From: Neorhizobium alkalisoli
Lineage (GTDB): Bacteria; Pseudomonadota; Alphaproteobacteria; Rhizobiales; Rhizobiaceae
NCBI RefSeq assembly: GCF_007829835.1
Contig: NZ_VIWP01000004.1
Coordinates: 62,001-126,000 of the forward strand
Direction of reading: 5' to 3'
DNA length: 64,000 nt
In this document: positions 17,295 through 27,080 of the stretch, in pieces
Layout: each line of letters opens with the position of its first letter
Numbering within the stretch: the first letter of the stretch is position 1
Made by a program: the position numbers and the translations under genes
Notes under the pieces: model-generated
The model's database searches: none
What the model saw: the letters and a program-made list of their open reading frames with translations, nothing else
Told to the model about the DNA's origin: nothing

Positions 17295-20200
17295 TCAGAA
17301 GCGCTTGCTGGCACCCAGTTTTGCGCCGATGGACTTGTCGCCATCGCCTTCGAAATTGACCAGTACGCTACCGTCAATCGCCCAGGCATTGGCCATCTGC
17401 AACGAGAAGCCGGCCGACAACGAACCGAACATGCCGGCACCATCAATTCCGGAGAAGCCGCCGGTTGCACCGAGTTTCGGTGTGAGCGTGGCGTCGTTCT
17501 CCAGGGTGAAAGAGCGGGCTATTTCGGCGCCAAGGCTGATGCGGAACTGCTTCTCGTCGAAACCATCAATGTCGATCCGGTCGCCGGCAGCATTGCTGAC
17601 GCTGTAGTCCTCGACTTTTTCGGAGAAGTAGACCGCCCGCAGCTTTGGCGTCAGGACGGTTTTTTCGTCCAGCATCAGCTGACCCTTGAGCGACGTGTCA
17701 GCCATCCAACGGGTCGTATCGAAAGCGCCGTCCCAATAGGCGGTGTCGATATCGTTCGAGGATCCGCCGTAGAGCAGGCTCGTATCCCAGAACACACCCT
17801 TGCCGATTTCCAGCGAGGCGTAAGGACCGGCAAGCCAGCCATTGCCGGTCAGTTCGACATCCTCGTCAGTCGGATCGGTCATCCGGTCGTAATGCAGCGA
17901 CACGCCAACCAGCGCCTTCTCGTTGAGAAGATAGTCGGCACCGAGATCGACCATCCCGAAAAAGCCCCAGCGGTCGCCATTGTCGTTGCGGTTATGCGTC
18001 ATCAATGTCCCGTCGATCCAGACATTGAAGGGCGACGAAGCGCCGCCGGATATACCGTCCGCATGGTTTCGGGCGGCCTCGATCTGGGCCGTGCTGGTGG
18101 AGAAACCAAGTGACATCCCCTCGGCCGAGGGCGATACAGTCGTGGTTACCGCTTCCGTAGCCTGTTCGGCCTGGCGGCGTTCCATCAGGCCCGGGATCTT
18201 GATCGCCGAAGAAATCATGCTCTGGCGAGACTTGACGAAGTTCTCGACAAGCGTGGAGATCTCTGTAGCCACGTCCTTGGCATCATAGGCCAGGCGATAG
18301 GTCACCGTCCCGGTATTGGAAGTGCCGAGCGAGCTGACCAGCTTGTAGCCAACCTTGGCGTCACCCGAATAGGACGGGTTCGGCGTGAACTTCAGATACC
18401 AGCCGCGTGGCGGCGTTGCGGAGATTGCGGCTACCGTGCCGCGGATGATCGTCGCCGTTCCGGCATTGGCCGGCTCGACAAAGGTCAAGTCTGCGGAGGT
18501 GAACGGGCCACCAGTGGCGCCGTCATTCAGATTGACATCCGCGGGACTCGAGCCGGCTGCCACATTCACCACCTTGTTGGCGGCTGTGACGGTGCGCTCC
18601 TTGACCGTCAGGCTATAGCTTGCGCTTGCCGACGCGGATTTGGCATCCACGACCTTGATCGCAAAACTGTATTTGCCTTCGGTGTCCTCATCCAGCGGAC
18701 CAGTCAGCTCGCCGGTCGATACGTTGAGGACCATGCCCTTTGGCAGGCTTCCCGAGGCAAGGCTGTAGGTCAGCGGAGCAGTGCCGCCAGTGGCAGTGAT
18801 CTGCTCGCTGTAATCCTCGCCTGCCATCGCCGCCGTCAGCGCGCCGCCGGTCGGAGAAAAGGTGAAGGAGGCCGTCGGCGCGGGTGCCGTCACGGTTACC
18901 GTCACGGTGGCTGCAGCGGACGTGCCGGTCGCGTTGGTGGCCGTGTAGGTAAAGCTGTCCGAACCCGAATATCCGGATGTCGGCGTATAGCTGATCGACA
19001 GGCCGGAAACGGTCGCTGCGCCGTGCGACGGTGCCGATGCGATATCGACCGAGGCTGCAGTGCCACCGGAAAGGCTCGGCGTCACAGCATTGGCGGAGGA
19101 ATTGGCCGCAACCGTGATGGCGACTCCACCTGCCACCGGGGCAGCAAGGGTTGCAGCCGGCGTAACGCTAGCGGACGATGCCGAGCTGCTGCTGGTGCCT
19201 GCGCTGTTGGTCGCGGTCACGGTAAAGCTATAGCTCGTGCCGTTCTTGAGGCCGCTCACCGTGATCGGGCTGGTCGAACCGCTCGCGGTCAGGCCCCCAG
19301 GATTTGCGGTAACGGTGTATTTCGAGATCGGCGAACCGCCATCGCTGCTCGATGCAGTGAAGGAGACGGTTGCTTCGCCATCACCTGCCGTTACCGAACC
19401 AACGGTCGGGCTGGATGGTGCCGCTGCCGTCACTGCAAAGCTCTGCACGACAGCCGTTGCGGCTGTGAAGGCGCTGCTGCCGGCCAGGCTTGCCTCGATC
19501 TTGCAGGTTCCGGTGGATGCGAACGAGACTGCGCCGGCACTGGTGACCGTGCAGACGCCGCTCGTCTGTGAGGAAAAACTGACGGGCAGGCCGGAATCCG
19601 CTGTCGCCGTGAGCGAGAGGGAGCTGCCATAAGCCTGGGCGCCAGGATTGGCAAAAGTGATCGTCTGGCTGCCTTTGGGCGTAACGGCGCGCGATGCCGA
19701 GGAGGCCGTGCCGGTGCCGACGCTGTTCTTGGCCGTGACGGTGAACGTATAGCTCGTACCGTTGGTGAGGCCATTGACAACGAGCGGGCTTGCCGCGCCG
19801 GTCGCCGTCAGGCCGCCCGGGTTGGAGGTCACGGTATAGCTGGTGATGGTCGCATCGCCATTGTTGCTCGGTGCGGTAAAGGCCACGCTCGCCTGTTCGT
19901 CACCGGCCGTGGCGGTTGCGCCCGTCGGGGCGTCCGGAACAGTCGGTACGCTGGTGCAGCTGAGAGACTTTGTGTAGCTCGTGCTGCCGTACAGAATTCT
20001 AAAACCACCGACGCCGGTCGAGGTGGCCGTCAACGTCCCGGATTGCGGCGTTGAATAGTTCCAGCCGCCGCCGCTGCCGAAAACGCCGGAATAATCTATG
20101 TAAAAGAAGTCGGAATAGGTTCCGGTGACGCTGTAATTGATGACATCGCCCGAGCGGAACTCCACGTTATGGACGTCGATATTGCCCGTCGCACCGTTGG

Positions 20201-20459
20201 CCGCGTTGATCGCTATGCAGCCCGCCGACATGGCCTGTGCTTCGCCGGCGGCGGCGCCCAATCCAAGTGTAGAGACGAGTATCGCCAGAGCTGATTGCCG
20301 ATAGCGGGATAACACAAAGCCGGGCTTCAGCCCGAAAATCATGGCGCAAAGTGTAGCAAAAACAGAAAATACAGAAATCCAGTTCGCGATCAGCGTGGCA
20401 ACCTTCCCCCGAAGGTATCTCTGCCCGCGATCGGTCCCTGCGTCAGTGACGCAATTCAT
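17295..20459 (-). CDS. Autotransporter with fibronectin-III and Ig-like passenger
   Basis: A 1,054-residue predicted type V secreted surface protein. An extended N-terminus has two hydrophobic stretches and ends near GEAQA. Two fibronectin type III-like domains follow at about 170-262 and 350-432, each with an NGTSYTFTVTA-like strand. A repeat-like segment lies between them (about 265-345). A cadherin/VCBS-like domain spans about 436-525, and a He_PIG Ig-like domain about 527-620. A beta-barrel translocator occupies roughly the last 270 residues and ends in the outer-membrane signature KRF. The ATG at 20459 has AAGGG upstream; ATG 20342 would give a shorter signal. It probably mediates adhesion, by analogy. 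Confidence 0.82.
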   Translation of the reverse strand: MNCVTDAGTDRGQRYLRGKVATLIANWISVFSVFATLCAMIFGLKPGFVLSRYRQSALAILVSTLGLGAAAGEAQAMSAGCIAINAANGATGNIDVHNVEFRSGDVINYSVTGTYSDFFYIDYSGVFGSGGGWNYSTPQSGTLTATSTGVGGFRILYGSTSYTKSLSCTSVPTVPDAPTGATATAGDEQASVAFTAPSNNGDATITSYTVTSNPGGLTATGAASPLVVNGLTNGTSYTFTVTAKNSVGTGTASSASRAVTPKGSQTITFANPGAQAYGSSLSLTATADSGLPVSFSSQTSGVCTVTSAGAVSFASTGTCKIEASLAGSSAFTAATAVVQSFAVTAAAPSSPTVGSVTAGDGEATVSFTASSSDGGSPISKYTVTANPGGLTASGSTSPITVSGLKNGTSYSFTVTATNSAGTSSSSASSASVTPAATLAAPVAGGVAITVAANSSANAVTPSLSGGTAASVDIASAPSHGAATVSGLSISYTPTSGYSGSDSFTYTATNATGTSAAATVTVTVTAPAPTASFTFSPTGGALTAAMAGEDYSEQITATGGTAPLTYSLASGSLPKGMVLNVSTGELTGPLDEDTEGKYSFAIKVVDAKSASASASYSLTVKERTVTAANKVVNVAAGSSPADVNLNDGATGGPFTSADLTFVEPANAGTATIIRGTVAAISATPPRGWYLKFTPNPSYSGDAKVGYKLVSSLGTSNTGTVTYRLAYDAKDVATEISTLVENFVKSRQSMISSAIKIPGLMERRQAEQATEAVTTTVSPSAEGMSLGFSTSTAQIEAARNHADGISGGASSPFNVWIDGTLMTHNRNDNGDRWGFFGMVDLGADYLLNEKALVGVSLHYDRMTDPTDEDVELTGNGWLAGPYASLEIGKGVFWDTSLLYGGSSNDIDTAYWDGAFDTTRWMADTSLKGQLMLDEKTVLTPKLRAVYFSEKVEDYSVSNAAGDRIDIDGFDEKQFRISLGAEIARSFTLENDATLTPKLGATGGFSGIDGAGMFGSLSAGFSLQMANAWAIDGSVLVNFEGDGDKSIGAKLGASKRF

Positions 20460-20771
20460 GCCCTTAAGTCCCCTTGTCGAATCCCCGAATCACAATCCGT
20501 TTGGCTTGTGCCGAGATGGGAATAGCGCGGTGAAAGCTATTTGAGATGATGTTTAAAAAATAAAATTATACATAATCATTTTAGCAACATAGCAAGTTTC
20601 ACCCTCTGGTGGCGGCAGATTTTCCGCTTCATTTCATGCGTGTTGAGGAGTGCTGCAGAATGCAGAAAAACGATCATTTTTCTGCTCATATCGCGTCAGG
20701 TCGGCTGAAACGCGATTCAGACGATGAGCGAATCTATGGAAGGGGATTTGGTCGTTCTTCTGTGGAAAGTT
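20460..20771. other. Intergenic region upstream of the autotransporter
   Basis: This 312-base gap precedes the minus-strand autotransporter gene and follows the 3' end of tRNA-Ala. It holds a very AT-rich tract at about 20548-20590 (GTTTAAAAAATAAAATTATA), which is the likely promoter area of the autotransporter gene. No ORF with a credible start or family resemblance was found in it. Confidence 0.45.
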
Positions 20772-20847
<76 letters not shown>

Positions 20848-21002
20848 ATCAGGGTGGTCCGGTATTTCCGGTCCTGGGAAACTCCGAAGCGGCGTTCGCT
20901 TGTGGAGTGGCGGCTTATTACTTCCGGTTTTTCAGGAGTGCAAGCCGAATTTTGCAGGCCCGGCAATTTTTTCTGTTTTTGCCGGGCCTTAAGTTCAAAA
21001 GA

Positions 21003-21389
21003 TCAGGCTTCGTCGTCGTCGCCGCCGACGCCGATAATGCCGCTCACGTCGTCGTTTTCGTCGTCTTCATCGGCTTCGAGGAAGGTATCGTCGTCATCGC
21101 CGAGATCGACATCGTCGTCATCGCCCATGTCAGGAATGTCATCGCCGCCGGCCGCATCGTCGCCGTCGTCGTTCGCGACCATTTCGATATCGGGGTTCTC
21201 GGTATCGACTTCCTGGACGTCTTCTTCCTCAGCCTGTTCCATCTTCACGGCAGCGCTGTTTTCCGCGAAGAAGGACAGCGGGTAGGATTTGCCGGTATAG
21301 GGCGAAACGACCGGATCACGGTTCAGGTCGTAGAATTTCTTGCCGGTTTCGGGGTCGGTGCGCTTGGTGCCGAGTTCCGCTTTAGCCAC
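21003..21389 (-). CDS. TIGR02300-family acidic protein
   Basis: A 128-residue protein with a conserved N-terminus (VAKAELGTKRTDPETGKKFY, then NRDPVVSPYTGKSYP) and a highly acidic C-terminal half of Asp/Glu runs. This matches the TIGR02300 family of short alphaproteobacterial proteins of unknown function. Translation starts at GTG 21389, with GAGG about 9 bases upstream; the longer frame to 21497 is not conserved-looking. It is divergent from aroA, as is common in rhizobia in my recollection. Confidence 0.85.
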   Translation of the reverse strand: MAKAELGTKRTDPETGKKFYDLNRDPVVSPYTGKSYPLSFFAENSAAVKMEQAEEEDVQEVDTENPDIEMVANDDGDDAAGGDDIPDMGDDDDVDLGDDDDTFLEADEDDENDDVSGIIGVGGDDDEA

Positions 21390-21610
21390 AGTCAGAGCCT
21401 CATGGGATAGCCGATCAGGTCGGCGGGCCGCAAATGCGGCGTTCAATGGGTGAAAATCTAAGCCGGTCCCCATAAGGCCTGACGGGCCGGATGTCAAAGG
21501 CTAACTTTTCCTGATTTGCCGGGCCAACAAGCGGATGACCGGCCTATGTGTTTATGATAACGACGGCGAAAATTCGCAAGCACGCGAATAATACGACACA
21601 GATGATATAA

Positions 21611-22975
<1,365 letters not shown>

Positions 22976-23001
22976 CGAAACGGGGTTCGGAGGAGCCTGA
23001 C

Positions 23002-23637
23002 ATGTACCAGCCGCCGCATTTTCGGGAAGAGGATCTTGGCACCCAGCAGGCGCTGATCCGCGCCCATCCGCTGGGTCTGCTGGTCACGTCGGGCGCTTCC
23101 GGCCTCATCGCCAATCCGGTGCCGTTTCATCTCGATGCGGCAGCGTCGGAAAAGGGCGTGCTGCGGCTGCACCTCGCCCGCGCCAACGGCCAGTGGAAAG
23201 ATATCCGGGATGGCGCTTCGGTTCTCGCCGTCTTTCAGGGCGCCGACAGCTATGTCACGCCCTCCTGGTATGCGACGAAACGCGAAACCGGCAAGGTCGT
23301 GCCCACTTGGAACTACGCCATCGTTCAGGCTCGCGGCCCCGCCCGTATCATCGAGGATGCCGACTGGCTGCTCGCCCAGATCGGTGCCATCACCAGCCAG
23401 CACGAGGGCAACCGCCCAATGCCCTGGTCCGTAGAGGATGCGCCGGAAGAGTTCATACGCGCCCAGCTGAAGGGCATTGTCGGCGTCGAGATCGAGATTG
23501 CCGAGATAGAAGGCAAGTGGAAGGTCAGCCAGAACCGCCCGGTCAGCGACCGCGAGGGTGTTGCGGCGGGGTTAGACCAAGTGCCGGGGCAGGAAGATAT
23601 GGCTGGGCTGGTGCGAGACTATGGCAAATTGAGATAG
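23002..23637 (+). CDS. FMN-binding negative transcriptional regulator (PaiB family)
   Basis: A 211-residue protein beginning MYQPPHFREEDLGTQQALI, with ANPVPFHL, LARANGQWKDI and YVTPSWYATKRETGKVVPTW, all typical of the PaiB/FMN-binding split-barrel family. In Bacillus, PaiB is linked to sporulation and protease control. In proteobacteria the role is unclear, and flavin or haem binding is possible. GGAGGAG precedes the ATG, 26 bases after aroA, so co-transcription with aroA is likely. Confidence 0.85.
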   Translation: MYQPPHFREEDLGTQQALIRAHPLGLLVTSGASGLIANPVPFHLDAAASEKGVLRLHLARANGQWKDIRDGASVLAVFQGADSYVTPSWYATKRETGKVVPTWNYAIVQARGPARIIEDADWLLAQIGAITSQHEGNRPMPWSVEDAPEEFIRAQLKGIVGVEIEIAEIEGKWKVSQNRPVSDREGVAAGLDQVPGQEDMAGLVRDYGKLR

Positions 23638-23764
23638 AACCGGGTTCCCGGCGTCTAGAATTCTAGCGATACCGGTAGCAGTTATTTTAGGCTGCGCGGC
23701 TTACGATAGCCTTCCGTTTAAGGATGACGGCTAATCGGATAAGGCAAAGCGATGAAGGCCGAAC

Positions 23765-24415
23765 GTGATCGCGCCCGGCAGATGCGGCGAGCAAGGCTTA
23801 AACGTTCAATTATCTGGCGTAAGCCGACATTGGAGGGGGGAGCTCCCGCGACTGCCTGTGAACGCCGGTAGTCTGTTGGATCAGCGAGAAAACCATCGCT
23901 TCTGGTTTTCGTTCGTAGTCCTCGTGCCCTACAGCCTTTTCTTTTTGATATGCTTCACAGTAATCGATGGCCACTGGTGGGTCGGACATATCAGCACTGC
24001 ATTTGCGGTGTTTTTGCTCGCCGCCCTTTGCGTGCCGATCATAATTCTGTCGACCACCATCGCCGTACTTTCCAGGCGTGGTCATCGGCGTGCGCATGAA
24101 ATCAACCAGCGTGAAACGGTTTATGACCATCCCGAGAAAATTGATACCTCGGCAATTTCCTGGCCGAAGCTCGTCTTTCTCCTCATCGCTTTGCCGGTCT
24201 GTATATTTGCGATGGGAGAGGTCGCGACTCGTTTGCTGAACGGCCTACCTGCTCATATCCGGCCATACCGGGGGCGCTATCGACTTTTTCACGAAATCCT
24301 GGGTCCATGGCTTCCGGAGGGTCCGTTGACGCCGATTTTGTTCGGGTGCCTGTTGGTGCTCGCTATGTGCCTCGTCATCTGGATTGGCTGGAGAAAGCTC
24401 AAGACCTGGCGCTAG
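23765..24415 (+). CDS. Unknown four-helix membrane protein
   Basis: A predicted inner-membrane protein of up to 216 residues with four hydrophobic segments (about 48-66, 73-99, 133-154, 190-208). The third and fourth flank a loop with HIRPYRGRYRLFHE. I do not recognise a family. Start choice is weak: the GTG at 23765 has AAGG 6 bases upstream, but the first 40 residues do not look conserved. An overlapping frame from ATG 23751 is strongly basic (MKAERDRARQMRRARLKR), so a frameshift near 23870 is possible. It looks lower in GC than neighbouring genes. Confidence 0.5.
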   Translation: MIAPGRCGEQGLNVQLSGVSRHWRGELPRLPVNAGSLLDQRENHRFWFSFVVLVPYSLFFLICFTVIDGHWWVGHISTAFAVFLLAALCVPIIILSTTIAVLSRRGHRRAHEINQRETVYDHPEKIDTSAISWPKLVFLLIALPVCIFAMGEVATRLLNGLPAHIRPYRGRYRLFHEILGPWLPEGPLTPILFGCLLVLAMCLVIWIGWRKLKTWR

Positions 24416-24500
24416 ACCGGATCGAATCATGCGCTTGCCCTATCGGCAGGGTTTCCGGTAGAGGGTCAGGCCGATGACTACCTTGGGAAGAAATACTAAC

Positions 24501-25124
24501 ATGATCATCGCCATCGATGGCCCGGCCGCCGCCGGCAAGGGCACCCTGTCGCGCCAGATCGCGGAAGCCTATGGCTTTCACCATCTCGATACCGGCCTGA
24601 CCTATCGGGCAACGGCCAAGGCGCTGATCGATGCCGGTCTGGCCCTTGATGACGAGGCCGTGGCCGAAAAGGTGGCGCGCGAAGTCGAGCTGGCGGGTCT
24701 CGACCGCGATATTCTATCTGCTCATGATATCGGCGAGGCGGCCTCAAAGATCGCCGTCATGCCGTCCGTCCGCCGTGCACTGGTCGAGGCGCAGCAGGCA
24801 TTTTCGCGCCGCGAGCCCGGCACCGTTCTCGATGGCCGCGACATCGGCACCGTCGTCTGCCCGAATGCGCCCGTAAAGCTTTACGTTACGGCCTCGCCGG
24901 AAGTCCGCGCCAGACGTCGTTATGACGAGATCGTCGCCAAGGGTGAGATGGCGGATTACGACCATGTCTTTGCCGATGTGAAGAAGCGCGACGAGCGCGA
25001 CATGGGCCGGGCCGACAGCCCTCTGCGCCCCGCATCCGACGCGCACTTGCTTGATACGTCGGAAATGAGTATAGAGGCCGCGTTTCGGGCCGCGAAAGCG
25101 ATTATCGACGCCGCCCTGAAATGA
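24501..25124 (+). CDS. cmk: Cytidylate kinase
   Basis: A 207-residue nucleoside monophosphate kinase that phosphorylates CMP and dCMP. The P-loop is [34 protein letters not shown] and the [20 protein letters not shown] motif follow, then the lid segment RARRRYDEI. The ATG at 24501 gives the family N-terminus; an in-frame ATG at 24474 would add nine residues and has AGGG upstream. It precedes rpsA, an order conserved in many proteobacteria. Confidence 0.94.
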   Translation: MIIAIDGPAAAGKGTLSRQIAEAYGFHHLDTGLTYRATAKALIDAGLALDDEAVAEKVAREVELAGLDRDILSAHDIGEAASKIAVMPSVRRALVEAQQAFSRREPGTVLDGRDIGTVVCPNAPVKLYVTASPEVRARRRYDEIVAKGEMADYDHVFADVKKRDERDMGRADSPLRPASDAHLLDTSEMSIEAAFRAAKAIIDAALK

Positions 25125-25286
25125 GATGACGAGATGCCGGCCTTGCCGGTGTTTCTTCGGAAGGCTTGCAGTTCAGTCCTCGCGCCGGATTGCCTCCAAG
25201 AGAGGCGGGCTTGGACTGCGGGCGTGATCAACACGAACCCACCGGCGCATATGTATCCTCGGATAGAGGATGCTCTAGGAGATTCC
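25125..25286 (+). promoter_or_regulatory. rpsA leader region
   Basis: This 162-base gap between cmk and rpsA can fold. GCCTCC...GGAGGC-like pairing (GCCTCCAAGAGAGGC) sits inside a longer helix, TTGCAGTTCAG (about 25166-25176) with CTTGGACTGC (about 25209-25218). Ribosomal protein S1 is autoregulated through its leader in enterobacteria. Whether this leader does the same is not known. Confidence 0.35.
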
Positions 25287-26993
25287 ATGGCAGTATCTAA
25301 CCCCACCCGGGAGGACTTCGCAGCCCTTCTCGAAGAATCCTTCGCTTCCAACGATCTGGCCGAAGGCTACGTTACCAAAGGTCTGGTAACGGCGATCGAA
25401 AAGGACATGGCGGTTGTTGACGTCGGCCTCAAGGTCGAAGGTCGCATCGCGCTGAAGGAATTCGGTGCAAAGGGCAAGGACGGTTCGCTGAAGGTCGGCG
25501 ACGAAGTCGAAGTCTATGTCGAGCGCATTGAAAACGCACTCGGCGAAGCAGTTCTGTCGCGCGAGAAGGCTCGCCGCGAAGAGAGCTGGGTCAAGCTCGA
25601 AGCCAAGTTCGAAGCTGGCGAGCGCGTTGAAGGCGTTATCTTCAACCAGGTCAAGGGTGGCTTCACCGTCGATCTCGACGGCGCCGTTGCCTTCCTGCCG
25701 CGTTCGCAGGTCGACATCCGTCCGATCCGCGACGTTACCCCGCTCATGCACAACCCGCAGCCCTTCGAAATCCTCAAGATGGACAAGCGTCGCGGCAACA
25801 TCGTTGTTTCGCGCCGTACGGTTCTCGAAGAGTCCCGCGCAGAGCAGCGTTCTGAAATCGTTCAGAACCTCGAAGAAGGCCAGGTTGTTGACGGCGTCGT
25901 CAAGAACATCACCGATTACGGTGCGTTCGTTGACCTCGGCGGCATCGACGGCCTGCTGCACGTCACGGACATGGCTTGGCGCCGCGTCAACCATCCGTCG
26001 GAAATCCTGTCCATTGGCCAGCAGGTCAAGGTTCAGATCATCCGCATCAACCAGGAAACCCACCGTATCTCGCTCGGCATGAAGCAGCTCGAGTCGGATC
26101 CGTGGGATGGCATTGCCGCCAAGTACCCGGTCGGCAAGAAGATTTCCGGTACCGTCACGAACATCACCGACTACGGTGCATTCGTCGAGCTGGAGCCGGG
26201 CATCGAAGGCCTGATCCACATTTCGGAAATGTCCTGGACCAAGAAGAACGTACATCCCGGCAAGATCCTGTCCACGAGCCAGGAAGTCGACGTTGTCGTT
26301 CTCGAAGTCGATCCGTCCAAGCGCCGTATCTCGCTCGGCCTCAAGCAGACGCTGGAAAACCCGTGGCAGGCATTCGCCTACTCGCATCCGGCTGGCACTG
26401 AAGTCGAAGGCGAAGTCAAGAACAAGACCGAATTCGGCCTGTTCATCGGCCTCGAAGGCGATGTCGACGGCATGGTTCACCTGTCGGATCTCGACTGGAA
26501 CCGTCCGGGCGAACAGGTCATCGAAGAGTTCAACAAGGGCGACGTCGTCAAGGCTGTCGTTCTCGATGTGGATGTCGAAAAGGAGCGTATCTCGCTCGGC
26601 ATCAAGCAGCTCGGCAAGGACGCTGTCGGTGACGCAGCTGCCTCTGGCGACCTGCGCAAGAACGCTGTCGTTTCGGCCGAGATCATCGCCGTCAACGACG
26701 GTGGCATCGAAGTGAAGCTCGTCAACCACGAAGACCTCGTGTCCTTCATCCGCCGCAACGACCTGGCACGCGATCGCGACGATCAGCGTCCGGAGCGTTT
26801 CTCGGTTGGCCAGGTTGTCGACGCCCGCGTCGTCAACTTCTCCAAGAAGGACCGCAAGGTCATGCTTTCGATCAAGGCGCTGGAAATCGCTGAAGAGAAG
26901 GAAGCAGTTGCACAGTTCGGTTCGTCCGACTCGGGCGCTTCGCTCGGCGACATTCTCGGCGCGGCTCTGAAGAACCGCGGCGGCAACGAGTAA
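25287..26993 (+). CDS. rpsA: 30S ribosomal protein S1
   Basis: A 568-residue protein made of six S1 RNA-binding repeats. Repeats 3-6 are recognisable by their recurring G-x-V-x-x-x-x-x-GAFVDL and HVTDMAWRRV/HISEMSWTKK/HLSDLDWNRP segments. It binds mRNA and assists 30S initiation. The start is ATG 25287 (MAVSNPTREDFAALLEESF) with CTAGGAGA directly upstream; the frame extends 51 codons further but without homology. Codon use is strongly biased, as expected for a highly expressed gene. A clear terminator follows at 27015. Confidence 0.97.
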   Translation: MAVSNPTREDFAALLEESFASNDLAEGYVTKGLVTAIEKDMAVVDVGLKVEGRIALKEFGAKGKDGSLKVGDEVEVYVERIENALGEAVLSREKARREESWVKLEAKFEAGERVEGVIFNQVKGGFTVDLDGAVAFLPRSQVDIRPIRDVTPLMHNPQPFEILKMDKRRGNIVVSRRTVLEESRAEQRSEIVQNLEEGQVVDGVVKNITDYGAFVDLGGIDGLLHVTDMAWRRVNHPSEILSIGQQVKVQIIRINQETHRISLGMKQLESDPWDGIAAKYPVGKKISGTVTNITDYGAFVELEPGIEGLIHISEMSWTKKNVHPGKILSTSQEVDVVVLEVDPSKRRISLGLKQTLENPWQAFAYSHPAGTEVEGEVKNKTEFGLFIGLEGDVDGMVHLSDLDWNRPGEQVIEEFNKGDVVKAVVLDVDVEKERISLGIKQLGKDAVGDAAASGDLRKNAVVSAEIIAVNDGGIEVKLVNHEDLVSFIRRNDLARDRDDQRPERFSVGQVVDARVVNFSKKDRKVMLSIKALEIAEEKEAVAQFGSSDSGASLGDILGAALKNRGGNE

Positions 26994-27014
26994 TCGTTGC
27001 TTTCGGAATAAAAG

Positions 27015-27044
27015 AACCGCCGGGCGAAAGTCCGGCGGTTTTTT
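27015..27044 (+). terminator. Intrinsic terminator of rpsA
   Basis: A 9-base stem, AACCGCCGG (27015-27023) with CCGGCGGTT (27032-27040), continues into TTTTTT. It lies 21 bases after the rpsA stop. Confidence 0.9.
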
Positions 27045-27080
27045 CATGCGCGTATTTTTGAAAAGGCCGATACGCCGAGA

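Noticed and set aside
25275..27047. 590-residue open frame opposite rpsA
   Set aside because: Antisense shadow of the strongly biased rpsA gene; no start signal and no family resemblance.
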